Source of the DNA: Synaphobranchus kaupii
Lineage: Eukaryota > Chordata > Actinopteri > Anguilliformes > Synaphobranchidae
NCBI GenBank assembly: GCA_029718625.1
Contig: CM056387.1
Coordinates: forward strand, 36,238,931 to 36,302,930
Direction: 5' to 3'
DNA: 64,000 bases
Positions 11,957 through 23,805 of the stretch are shown piece by piece. Position numbers and translations under genes: made by a program. Under the pieces are notes generated by a model. That model made no database searches, had not been told where the DNA came from, and saw only the letters and a program-made list of their open reading frames with translations. Each line of letters starts with the position of its first letter. Positions within the stretch are counted from its first letter, which is position 1.

Positions 11957-12975
11957 ACCCCACTTACATGACATCTTGTCTCAAGCTGAAGCCTCCGTTC
12001 AAGTTTCTTCTGTCTGTTACTCTAAAATATCAAATAAAACAAACAACATTAAGGATTGAACACAGACACTGTGGTTCTTATTATACGACTAAAACGGCAT
12101 TGCAATACTTTTGTGAGGCGCTGTTTGGTGTTTCTAACGAAAGAAAGCTTGTCTTGCCCAATTTACCGAGGATGACTCGACAAACTTTTATTCGGTGTTC
12201 TGCCACCAGCCAGCCGGCATTACGCTGTTGCCAAAGACAGATTAGCATTGAGCGTCGTGTCATCAGAGGGTTCGCGGAGAACATCCGCTCTCTTCTAATC
12301 AAGACTGCTTTTCCCGTCTCCCAAAAAAAAAAGTTCTGCAGCTTTTCCTGAGACACCCTAGCAGCCGCCCCGTTCCCCCGGGGGCTCAGAATCCAATTTA
12401 ATGGATGTATTCACACATCGAAAGGAGGGGGGGGGGGGGGGGGGGGGGGGAGCACCAAGGTGGAAAAAATTCATTCTGATTTTAATGGGGCTTTCCATTA
12501 ACTCCTTCCATTCTGAATGGAACGGGAGGTAATCCTGGAGCAAAGCAAACACACTGGATCTTGGGACTGCGGTGAAGGACACTCCGCGTATGGACAGTGC
12601 AGCCTCGTAACTGCAAGAGAACGAGAGCCGTCATTCTCATTCATTCTGTTGCATCGCGAGGCCACTTGATTGAAGCGCTCCACATGTCAACTGGAACAAT
12701 AAAAAAATGCTGAGAGAGAAAGAGAGAGAGAGAGAGAGAATTTTGACTTTAAAAACCAGCTTTATTGTTACATCTCAATACATATTCAAATGACGCTTAA
12801 AATTTACTCACAAGAGCTATAAAAAAAAATTGAGAGGACAGAGAAGGAAAAAGAACGAAAAAGAAAGAGAGCGAGACAGACAGACCAAGAGAGAGAGAGA
12901 GAGAGAGAGAGATTAACTGTGTGCCAAAAAAAAAAGTCAGAAACTCTTGAGTTCGCAACCGCTGGGGCATTAGGG
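11957..12975. other. Intergenic; G24 run and GA simple repeats
   Basis: A poly-G tract is at 12427-12450, and (GA)n-rich sequence at 12714-12741 and 12890-12913. No gene signal. Confidence 0.6.
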
Positions 12976-13105
12976 GCATTTAACAGATACTCTTATCCAG
13001 AGAAACTTGCACAGCTTTAGCGTTGTTAACAAACGCACAGTGCACAGTGTCCATTTATACAGCTGCATATTTACTGAAGCAGTACTGGTGCAGTAATGAC
13101 AACTG
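12976..13105 (+). repeat. ATTTAG dispersed family, partial copy
   Basis: GCATTTAACAGATACTCTTA, TCCAGAGAAACTTGCACAGC and CCATTTATACAGCTGCATAT match the head of the copy at 8003. Confidence 0.6.
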
Positions 13106-15860
13106 TCAGTTTAGTACTGCTGTCAAAGACCACGAGGAACACTATCAAATAGCTATAAATGCTCCGGTTTTAGCCGCAGTCCATGATCAGAATCGACACT
13201 TTTAAATGTCTGAAGACTGTTAGCGAGCACTAAACTTCACAGTCGAGTGCAAGGGCAAAAGGTTATTTCACTGCTGCTATTTTAAAACCGACTAATGCGA
13301 ATGTTCCATGGTGGATACCGTGCATGCTATTACAAGTTAGCGGTACTTAATAAGGTGCTATGCATGATGTATGGTAAGGCTTTTTAAGGTTAAACTAAAA
13401 GTAATGTTTAACGGTATTACCTGCTGTGACCCTTCCAGCCAACAGTTCTTTGTGGCTGTGATCTTTACGGTGACGTTGGTCATTACTGTTTTCATCCACA
13501 CAGCTCTGGTATGGCAGTGCTCCTCGACTCAATTCACAAGGGCTGTTAACAAAAGAACAGTTCATCTTTTACCCTCAAGTTCACTTGCTGGTTTTTCATT
13601 TCCTCGGACAAAGCAATCTCGTGCTATCCCACCGCGTTTTTAGAGACGTTTGTTTATCTGACAAAAACAAGCAAGAAGTACCTCCTCTGGAAAGAGCTCT
13701 TCTGCTGTCGGGAATTGTGGAGGGGAAAAGGGGTGAAGAGTAAGATGTTAAACTACAAGGGGGAACAGTTAAATAAGTGTACGTCATCTGGGAGGATTTA
13801 TGGGGGATGAAGTTCTTGGGAGTTCTTGATGAAAAGCTCAACAGCCGAAATAGCCAAGGGAAATACAGAGCGCACTTGAAATCCACTTCACTGCGCATTT
13901 CCAGAAAATGCATTCACAGTGAGGAAGAATGAAGCTGGGACCTGATTAACACACAAGTTTACATCCTATCCATCTGCCAAATGCTGTATACTCGCGGAAT
14001 GAAATAAATAAATAAATAAATAAAAATAAGCCATGGCAATTTTACGATCGCTGACACGCACGCCGAGCTGGAACATGACAGCGTTTGGTGATCAACGCGC
14101 CGTTTTTCTGCCCTCGGAAAAGGTGTGCGAGGCCTGTTCAGCAGAGCCACGGTGCGACGCCGCGAGAGTGCAGCCGACTAATTATGACACAGTGCAAACT
14201 TTACACCGACATTAACTTTTAAGTGGGCCCTGCCATGTTAAAATGTTGTGTTGCTGTATCTTTTTTTTTTTTTTTGCTGTATCTAGCGAGTTGATGTTTT
14301 GCTCGGTGTTTACTATGTTTACGGACTCATTCTCAGCCCCCGTTAGATGAAGGTTCCTTTGTCTGGTCTTGTCTCGCCCAAAACATCATCCTGAAAAAAG
14401 GAGGCCACACAGATGCTGTGGGAGAGCAAAGATATTTCAGTGTTTGCTCTTTCCTGTTTCAGTGTTTTCTCTTTCCTGTTCCCTCCCTCTCCGTCAAGCT
14501 GACTCACGCTGATAGGAAATAGGGAAAAAAATCTTTTCCACTTTTTTTTTTTATATCTTCACAGAAGTTCAGTGATCGGCACAAGTAATTTGTCAAACTG
14601 CGCGTGTGATGAAAAGAAATGAACGAATCACATTCATTTCAGCTCTACGTCAGCCCTGAGGACAAATGGCGGTTGGGCATTGTCACACTGGCAGACAAAT
14701 AAGATGTTTTGAATTGGCTTCTTTTTTACATTGAGGCCACGGTATTTGGGCTCCTGAATTATAGAGAATTAGTATTCACAGAGGACTGTCACAGATGAAC
14801 TAATTATCTCTCTCTCTCTGTTACAGCAGTGTGTCAGAGGGCCCCTACACACTCAGAGGTCTCTCTCTCTCTCTCTCTCTCTCTCCCCCAGTAATAGATG
14901 TGTTGCCATCCACAGCTGAGAACACTGTTAGCACACTCAACTGTAGCAAGCCTGCAGAACGGATAAATGAGTTTGCCTTGGCTTCAGAAAGTTCAATTAA
15001 ACCACATTTAACCTTACAACTGCTCCCGCAAAACAATGGCACTGTTCCAAATTGAGCTTTGTGTCCTCATTAAATCTGAAAAGGCAGAAGTGTATTGAGA
15101 AACAGGTCTTTACAGTCCTGACTTGTGTGAGGAGATCATGAATCAGAATTTTCCCTGTAATGATGAATGATAGTATCGGCGCTGAAAAGGGTAAAAGTAG
15201 GCCGGAGGGAGAAGCCTATGCTGCTGCGTATTAGGATGCGTCCACCGGCACTGCGCCGTCAGCGTTCGCCACCGACGACGAGCCGCATCGGAGCAGCTGC
15301 GCAGGCGACCGTAACCATGGCGCCGGAACGGCGGACGCGTCAACATTCTGAACGTGCCAGCCTGCCCCCTGGTGGGCAAGGGCGGACATCGCACAAACTG
15401 CCATCGATCCGCGCGTAATAGAATGCGACTATAGATGCAGAGGTTGAAACATATGGGGGTAACAACCGACCTTCCACACACCCCCCCACCCCCCTCCCCT
15501 GGGGGGTGGGTGATTTAAACAATCAGCGAGGCCGTCCTGCCGGGAGACGGGGCAGTGGAGCGTGTCGGAGAGGGAACCTCGCAATCTCCCAGCAGGCCAC
15601 GTTTATTAATATTTAAGGAGTCCAATTCTCCTGTAAACATCCAATCTTAGGAAGTGGTACAGGGGGAGAGTGTGAGAACAGCGGGGACCTGCAGGTAGCC
15701 AGCCTCGCTGACGAGGGGGGGGGGGGGGGGTGGAAGTGGTGGAGGTTTGCTTCCGTAGTGGTGGGGGTGGGAGGGGGGTCAGGGGGTTGGCTAGACAACA
15801 GAGTATTACCCCTGCCACCTGCCGATAACTGTCATCCTACCTCAAGCTATTCCTAATTAA
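13106..15860. other. Intergenic, no gene recognised
   Basis: A T-rich tract is at 14261-14275 and (CT)n at 14862-14885; C-rich and G-rich runs are at 15480-15500 and 15716-15731. 15170-15420 is GC-rich with many CpG, but has no supported exon. Confidence 0.5.
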
Positions 15861-16198
15861 CCCTTGTGTGGTGTTCGGGTCTGTGGGACCCGTATTCAAT
15901 GTTTACTAAAAGAGCCTTGGCTCATTTTCTGTGACAAACATATAAAAGAACACAAAAATCACATTTTATCACAAAAAACAAATATCACTTTTATTGATAA
16001 ATGTGATCTAGCAGAGGTAAATGGTCAATAACCATATATGCTGTCTATATTGCTTGTAATTGAGATAAAGTCAATATCTGTGAAGTATTTTTACGTAAAT
16101 TGTTATGGCTTTATTGTTTTAAAAACCAAATAATGTTGTGGGTCCACCAGACCCGCGAACACTGGGTGAGTAACAAAAACACGAACGCCACACAAGGG
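15861..16198. mobile_element. piggyBac-type MITE, 338 bp, TTAA target duplications
   Basis: TTAA at 15857-15860 and 16199-16202 flank CCCTTGTGTGGTGTTCG at the left and its inverted counterpart CGAACGCCACACAAGGG at the right. A subterminal GGGTCTG-type block occurs near both ends. TTAA plus CCC ends is the piggyBac signature. There is no transposase. Confidence 0.85.
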
Positions 16199-16202
16199 TT
16201 AA

Positions 16203-18520
16203 GTAGTCTTCTACAACCCCAGCAACCCCCCCTTAGCTCTCCCAACCACATAAACAAATTTTAAAAAGCACATAAACTGCCTGTCCAACGTGAGTCGTAC
16301 TAAAAAAAGACGAAAAAGGAGGATGTTAGCAAAAAGGTCCGGAACTTTCTGCCCTATTCCAGTCGCAGTAATTTTGCTGCTGTCACTTCTGTTTGTCGTC
16401 ATGGCGATTGCGCGGTTAAAAAAAAAAAAGAATATGCTGGTAGTGTCGGCGAACTCCCAATCTTCTCCGACCTGCATGGTAACATTCCCTTTTTTAACGG
16501 TTTCCGCCATCCCGGAACAGGGGGTGTGTCCCATTTTAACCTGTTCCCAAGCCCCATTTTTGATGAAAGCCATTTTTACAAAACATACAGAAATGGGGGA
16601 GCAAAGTGCTCCATCACTGGTAGCTCATGATCATTGCCTGTGTCTTCTAATGACAGGGTCAGATTAAACACGCCGGCTCTTTGACATCTTCCTTGTATGT
16701 AATTATGTCGCTGTTAGGATTTCATAGATCATACGGGCACGTCTGAAGGGAGATCCGCGATCTGTAGCACAGTGAGACATTTTCATCTATGAGGAATTAA
16801 TTACCCACAGAGCATGTTATGAAAGGAGAATAATCCTGCAATTTATGGCTGAATCCCAGCAGCCGGACTGCTTCAGAGTTTGAATCTTGTCTTTGAATCA
16901 GACCCAGAGGTCAAAGCACATTCCATCAAAAATGTATACCTCTGGCCTCATAAATTACTTTATATACTCTGCAGTGAATTCATATTTCAAGTTCAAGGTT
17001 TATATTTTAATGATTTTGAGTTTGTTTTCATGATAGTTTGGGATTATTATTATTAGAATCTATTTCTCGAATCAAAGTTGCCACCAACTTACCTTTAAAT
17101 TTCCTCTTCAAAACGATCAATAATCAATAATGTGAATTTAATGTAATTTTAACAGTATTCATTTTGCTGGGTGCAGCAGGTAGCCAAGGTCCTTCACCAA
17201 ATTGCATTCAGTTCAGGCCCTGTTTTTCCAAGCTGGAGTCTAAAGTCAGCTTTTCTCTTGACTCCAATAAGCCATTCAATATGTTTTCAAAGCATGTCAG
17301 GGACAGGTTAAGAAGCATAAATCTGCTGCTAGACCACACTAGTGCTATTTTTCAGAGTAAGAACATCGAACTTGGGTAACCTGCCTTGCTAATAGTGTTC
17401 CTTCTACACGAGACTCCAAACTCTGTGTACCTCTTCGGCAAATCGTGTAGCATGCCTGGTGGATTTTACCCTTCACCGGGGCTGGCGGTTGATGAATCTC
17501 AGGAGATATTTCCGCAACTATTGCTAAATGTGAACACCGAGCCAAAATGTTCATGCCTTTGAATGCAGGTATCATGGCAACACTCCTGGCGCTCTCCTCA
17601 ATCGCCAACCCCGAATACCTCCCACTGGCTTTCCCACAATGCCTCTGGCTTTCCAACAATTCCTTCTTCCCAGAGTCCCCAGCTGCCCTATAGGGGTATT
17701 AGCCTTGCGCCCTTATATACAGAGCAGGACAGGATCGTGGGCGGGGTCATGTCATGCACACATTTCAAATGTTTTGTCAAAGGGGGGGCGCTGGGCCCGC
17801 TCAGGCCTGACCCCACTTCATAATCACCGGTAAAAATGGCACACTTCACTCACAATCCAATGGCCTCGTTGCCACTTGTCTGTGTGTAAGCGCTCAACCT
17901 TGCGGGGACCTGAGCACACTCTTTATTAGAAGAGGGCACTTCTTTCTTTGACATCTGAACTTATGGGGGCTGCCGATCAATCTTTTGCTTGTGTCTCCCT
18001 TTTTTACTATCTGAAATTGGTGATTTTTTGGTTTATTTTAGGTGTTGAAACCCCAAACCTCTCTGTTCCCCCCCACCCCCACCCCCACCCCCGCCGGTCA
18101 CAGATAATCCCAATGAGGAAAATCCAATTACTTTCTTTCCACAGAATCCCAGCCAATAATGCTCGACTAATCATGTTCCCCAGTGACTGACATGCAGATT
18201 CCTTTTGTTTTGGCTTTTTTCGGCAGCGTTTATTAAAACGAAAACGCCGCCGATGAGGAGGTTTCGCCACGGTTTCGCCCATCTGTGTGAATGGCCTGTG
18301 AATGACACAGGGGGAGGTGGGGGGTGAAACGAGAGCGGGATCCACCAGCGGGATCTTCATCTGTGGACGTCCGTCTGCCAATCAGAGCTCTGGAATGTCT
18401 CAGGGCATTGACTGGAGGCTTGAGAATCTGGTGAAAACAGTAAGGGATTGGGGGAGGGGCATTATTACGATTAAAATGAGGGGTCAATTTAAACAGAGCT
18501 GATGGCTGAAGGAGACAGTA
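16203..18520. other. Intergenic; possible conserved noncoding stretch 16720-17130
   Basis: Nothing coding is supported. 16720-17130 is unique, AT-rich and free of repeats, with GAATTAATTACCC and CAATAATCAATAATGTG words; conservation is a guess. (CCCCCA)n lies at 18068-18092. Confidence 0.4.
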
Positions 18521-18522
18521 AG

Positions 18523-18525
<3 letters not shown>

Positions 18526-18557
<32 letters not shown>
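18526..18557. repeat. (TG)n microsatellite
   Basis: About 15 TG units. Confidence 0.95.
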
Positions 18558-18560
<3 letters not shown>

Positions 18561-18857
18561 GTTATTCTTAAGGTCAGTTGAGTTTGTGTACAACTGATGA
18601 TTCTATATTCTCTCGGGATGTACCCATGTCTTTGTTGCTTCCTGCTGTGGAAGAGTTGGATTTATGATTCCAAGCAAGCTTTTCTTCAGAAAAAAAACAT
18701 GATGAATCAGTATTTGACCACAATCGAACAATCTGCTTTTTCTTCTTAAATGTATTTTGGAAAGGGCTTTTTCTAACGGCCATTTATTAATGTCAGCAAC
18801 TGGGCAACTTATTTTGTTTAAAAAAAAAAACTTAAACTTTCTTAAATGTTTTGCTCA

Positions 18858-20241
18858 AGTAAAACGTGCTGAATCTGTAGTTGACCACAATCCAGAGTTT
18901 TTTAAGCAGCAAAATATTTTTGTTAATCCTTTTATAGCACACATTTTTTAAATGTATTTTAATAACTTGCAAACTTAATTTGGAGTAGTAAGCTCAAGTT
19001 AGTAAAACATTCTTTGATGTTTCACTGAAGATTAAAGACAATGCACTGTGCACTGCAGTAAGAACAGTGAATGCATCCTCCAGTCTGTGCAGTAAGAACA
19101 GAGAATGCATCCTCCAGTCTGTGCAGTAAGAACAGAATGCATCCTCCAGTCTGTGCACTAAGAACAGAGAATGCATCCTCCAGTGTCTGTGTGAGATGGA
19201 GCCAGACACCAACAGGAAGGCAGATAAATATTTGATGCTTCCTCTGTCTGTGGGTATCAGGGTGCTGGGTAGAAGGTGCTGTGTTCTGCACACTCTTATC
19301 CACAGTTTTCACTCTACCTGCAGACAATTTCTTTTCCATCTATGCGCTGAAGAGAGATTTTACATGTTGTTTTACTCATTCCATGTCTTCCCAGATGCAC
19401 CTTTAATAGTAGCGCCTTCCTTTGTCTGTTTACGACGTTGTGTAATTAAAATGTGATTTAAGTAGAAGAAGTAAAACGTGCTGAATCTGTATTTGACCAC
19501 AATCCAGAGTTTTTTAAGCAGCAAAATATTTTTGTTAATCCTTTTATAGCACACATTTTTTAAATGTATTTTAATAACTTGCAAACTTAATTTGGAGTAG
19601 TAAGTTCAAGTTAGTAAAACATTCTTTGATGTTTCACTGAAGATTAAAGACAATGCACTGTGCACTGCAGTAAGAACAGTGAATGCATCCTCCAGTCTGT
19701 GCAGAAAGAACAGAGAATGCATCCTCCAGTCTGTGCAGTAAGAACAGAGAATGCATCCTCCAGTCTGTGCACTAAGAACAGAGAATGCATCCTCCAGTCT
19801 GTGCACTAAGAACAGAGAATGCATCCTCCAGTCTGTGCAGTAAGAACAGAGAATGCATCCTCCAGTCTGTGCAGTAAGAACAGAGAATGCATCCTCCAGT
19901 CTGTGCACTAAGAACAGAGAATGCATCCTCCAGTCTGTGCACTAAGAACAGAGAATGGATCCTCCAGTGTCTGTGTGAGATGGAGCCAGACACCAACAGG
20001 AAGGCAGATAAATATTTGATGCTTCCTCTGTCTGTGGGTATCAGGGTGCTGGGTAGAAGGTGCTGTGTTCTGCACACTCTTATCCACAGTTTTCACTCTA
20101 CCTGCAGACAATTTCCTTTTCCATCTATGCGCTGAAGAGAGATTTTACATGTTGTTTTACTCATTCCATGTCTTCCCAGATGCACCTTTAATATGCACCT
20201 TCCTTTGTCTGTTTACGACGTTGTGTAATTAAAATGTGATT
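18858..20241. repeat. Tandem duplication of about 610 bp, each copy carrying a 34-bp minisatellite
   Basis: Copy 1 is 18858-19460 and copy 2 is 19470-20241; both start GTAAAACGTGCTGAATCTGT and end TTGTGTAATTAAAATGTGAT. The internal 34-bp unit (TAAGAACAGAGAATGCATCC followed by TCCAGTCTGTGCAG) occurs 4 times in copy 1 and 9 times in copy 2. That accounts for their length difference. Confidence 0.93.
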
Positions 20242-21250
20242 TCTTTATTTCCATGAGATTGTGATTGTGGTATTGGGCTGGGGGGGGGGTGAGGGGTTTG
20301 CAGAGGGGGGGGTTAGATTACGGGCAGGGGGGTTCATTCGAACAGCGGTTATACGCCGAGAAGGTGCCCTTTCACAGGAGTGCCCCTATGTGCAGTGCGT
20401 ATCTTTCATATAGGGCGGAGTGGCACTGGTTCAAGCGGCCGGGAGAGAACAAGGAAACGTTTCCCGCTATCAAAAACATCGACGGCTCACGTTTCCTGCT
20501 ATCAAAAACGTTTCCACACGTCAAACGTTTCCTACTATTAAATGTTTCCTGTTGTCAGGCATTTCCTGCTCCCAAATACATTGACGGCTCATCCGTACAA
20601 GAGGCAGCTGGGTGCATGAGTACGACTGAATCTGCAGGCTTCTGCTCATTGGCAGCGCTCTGCTAAAACTCGTCATGTCGTATTAAGTTCCCTGTGTGCA
20701 AATGATTTGGAGAAATACGATTTTCCGCATCTTCATCCTGAACCCCGAACCCCAAACCCCTGCACTTTTTCTTTTCTGTTCCAGAAGCTTGTGGCAGGAA
20801 GCGTTCCAGTGAATCGATGCTCCTACCGAAGATGAAATGTACAGAATCCGTTAAACAAGCTTTTAAGGGGCGTCGTCTGTCTGCGGGATTATCCGGGCCA
20901 GGGTGTCAGAGCTGAGAGTCAGGCAGCTTTGGAGAGGAAAAATCCTCAGAGGTTTTTAAAACGGCAGTGTTTACTTTAAAATCAGCGGAGTCGAATGCAG
21001 CTTGTCAGAGGGCCAGCAATGGTTTTTTTAGAGTAAACTAATTAATTACCCTCCCTTATATTTTCTTCCTATAAGGTGCCACGTTTTGTGAGATTTTTTA
21101 ACTTTTCTTCTTTAACGGATAATTAAAAGTGCTATTGACTCACAGGTCAGGTTCCTCAGAGCCAGCTGAATTGTGGAGAGAGTTTGAAATTTGTCTAATT
21201 AATTGGGCAATTAAACTTAACCGATAATCAAGACATTCACAGGAACAAAC
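20242..21250. other. Intergenic; degenerate CGTTTCCTGCTATC repeat at 20455-20575, AT-rich unique 20980-21240
   Basis: GTTTCC(TG)CTATCAAAAA words recur four or five times near 20460-20570. 20980-21240 has AACTAATTAATTACC and TCTAATTAATTGGGCAATTA, a homeodomain-core-rich unique stretch. Confidence 0.45.
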
Positions 21251-21495
21251 CAGGGCCCCCGTTTCCTAAAAGGATCTTAGATAAAGGTCGTCTTAGGCTA
21301 TTTTGTTTTTATATTACTTTCATTGCTTGTTTGGTTTTTAGCATTTGTTTGTTGTCTGTCTTCCTCTATTTTTATCATTTGTTTTATGTAATGTCAGTCA
21401 ATTGTAATCATTTTAATCATAAAATGAATAAAGCACAAACAAAAAAACACTCTAAGATGATCTTAACTCGAAGATGCTTCTGGGAAACGGGGCTC
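21251..21495. mobile_element. MITE with CAGGGCCCC ends, about 245 bp
   Basis: CAGGGCCCCCGTTTCCTAAA and AGGATCTTAG at the left oppose CTAAGATGATCTTAACTCGA and GGGAAACGGGGCTC at the right. The AT-rich interior is non-coding. Confidence 0.65.
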
Positions 21496-23639
21496 AGGTG
21501 GTCACCCCAGAGTTTGTTCTAAAGCAGCTGCTTAATTTAATGAGTTAGTTCTTATTTTTTATAAATAAAAAAATCCACAGTCCAACTCTTTTTGTGGACT
21601 TGTCTTAGGTAAAGCCTAAGTTTTTCAAAAATATTTTAGAAAGGCTTCCATGTTAACCTGTCTGTTGAAGACCCGCTATGCTGCGCTCCGTGCAAACTTT
21701 CATTGCTGCTTCAGGATCCATTTCCAATGCCCCAGCACAGTAGTAAAATTCTTTTCAACAATTTATTTGATGTTTTTAATCTTTCTACCTCATATTTATG
21801 AACAGTAAAAAGTGAGCTGAATTTAATGCGAGGCCATAAAACATCATCTGTGTGTCAGTTGTGTGCCCTGTAATATGCTTCTGTTTCCGATGGTGTCTGA
21901 TTAATCCTACAAGGAACTGGCTGCCTTTGAATCTGTTACCCAGGTAACGAGAGCTGATGTACCCCCAGTAGTGCGGGCTTGGACGGCCGCCCGCGATGGA
22001 TGTGTCGCACTGAAAAATTCATCGGCTGTCAAAAGAAATAATTGTGGCAAGAGATTTAAAAAATCCTAAAATGTTAAGTGCTTCAGAAATATTTTTAGCA
22101 CAGCGCCTCCTAAGAGATTTGCAGTGTGCCATTGTGATTTTTATCTTTTTGATTTTATATATAATCTTAAGCAATCTGCCCAGTGGTGAGTGTTTGAAGT
22201 ACAGTAGACAGGGCTGCAGCTGTTGTCAAAGCTGTGTGCTGATACCAGGGGCGGCGCCAGAAAAGCGTGGTTGGGGGTTATAAGGTGGTGCTTTATATGG
22301 TGCTATATATATTGTGAAATTTAGACGCGTGCACAACCTCACATAACCGTGCACAGACCACAGACGGCAATTTATATTGTAGCCAGCTATTGCAGCACTA
22401 GCAACTGGAATGTATGAACTGATTTAGCTTGTGTTCTGTGCTGCCATCTCACACACTCAAAATAAATATAATGACCCAGGTATTCAGAGAATATAGCCAG
22501 CATGATAGATAAACATTACTTAGTCCTCAACTGCAAAATCAATTCAAAGGTAACAGGGGGATTCAGAATTTTTTTTGTTTTTCCGCTATACATGCTCATT
22601 TACTGCTTGGGGATTGTGGCTTTGGTTTCAAGATGGCGGGAGCTAGCTAGATACGTATTCCGTACCCCATTCGCAAGCCCCCTTCCCCACACATCAGGGC
22701 ATACAGAGGTCAATGGCCTGGCCTATTTTATTACACATGAACAGAGTTTGTGATGGGGCTGTAATCCTGGCAACCCCCCCCCCCCCCCTTTGGCCTCCAT
22801 CACTGCTGGTTAGAGGTCATCACCCTCAGCATTGTATCAAACCACAGGTCCTCTCACTGTGTCCTTCAAAACATACAGATTCAATTCCATGGATGCCAGG
22901 AGGAGAAAGACGGCCGATCGTCACGAGGGACAAAAGGGAAGCCCGCTGATTTTGGGGAGTGAAGGTGACCCGTGTCGCCTCACCCTACTGCCCTCCAGCA
23001 GAGGCTGAGGGATTCGGGGGGGGGGGAGTGGGTGGCGGGTGGGGGTGTCAGGAGGACAGAGGGTTGCCCTGACCAATCTCACCTCTGAAGAGCACCTTAA
23101 ATCCAGGCCATAAAGAACATGATAGTTTTTGCGTCGTTCGTGGAAATTGAACTCCGTCTGAAAGCGTGTCTCCACCCCCCCACCCCTCTCCAGGGTCAGG
23201 CTCTCCCCATGATACGGAGCTCCAGCCAGGCAGAGCGCATTCGCATTCACTCCGCTGGCGAGATAACAGCAGGCCCCAGGGCTCATCTTTTTAAACTGCG
23301 CCTGGCGGGGAGTGGCCCGAGGCTAACGCCAAGCCTGCTAACACACTGATAAGTCTGCGAGGCGGAGACACCGTGGCACGGGAGAAGGCGAGTCGAGAAA
23401 CACCAGAGATGAAGAAAAATGGAAAAATAAAACAGGTGCAGCAATCCCCTGGGCGTTAGGGGGAAAAACTATTCTATTTTTTAAAGGAATTTGTGTTAGT
23501 GAAACAAGCAACTGTAGCAAAAAACAGTAGTAAATCCAAAGCAAAGTTAAGCGGCTGGAGATCTGTCAGACTAAGAGGCCAGAGGAGATACATTTTTGAG
23601 GAGGAATTTGCTGGACACAGCGATAAAACATCAAACAAT
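21496..23639. other. Intergenic, no gene recognised
   Basis: There are C and G runs at 22775-22789 and 23016-23026. CAGGGGCGGCGCCAG at 22247 looks like a hAT terminus, but I find no partner end. 21890-22030 is unique. Confidence 0.45.
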
Positions 23640-23805
23640 TTAGGCATTCAGACGCTCTTATCCAGAGCAATTTGCACCGATTTTGTTTGCACATATGAAC
23701 TATTTATACCACTGGATCATTTTACTCAAGTAATTCAGGTTAAGTACTTTGCTCAAGGGTACAACAACAGTATTTTGCTGGTTATAAAACCAACAACCTT
23801 TGACT
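23640..23805 (+). repeat. ATTTAG dispersed family copy
   Basis: TTTAGGCATTCAGACGCTCT, TATCCAGAGCAATTTGCACC, CTTTGCTCAAGGGTACAACA and TATAAAACCAACAACCTTTG follow the family order. Confidence 0.65.

Noticed and set aside
15143..15481. 112-codon minus-strand ORF in a GC-rich patch
   Set aside because: The amino-acid composition is Arg/Pro-rich, with no recognisable motif and no matching splice sites.
16211..16667. Overlapping 120-125-codon ORFs beside the piggyBac MITE
   Set aside because: They show no transposase motif and contain homopolymer tracts; probably chance frames.
19022..20077. Repetitive minus-strand ORFs (HRLEDAFSVL, AQTGGCI)
   Set aside because: They follow the 34-bp minisatellite, which shifts frame each unit; no gene.
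22247..22275. hAT-like terminus CAGGGGCGGCGCCAG
   Set aside because: No matching opposite end or target duplication could be found in the following 2 kb.
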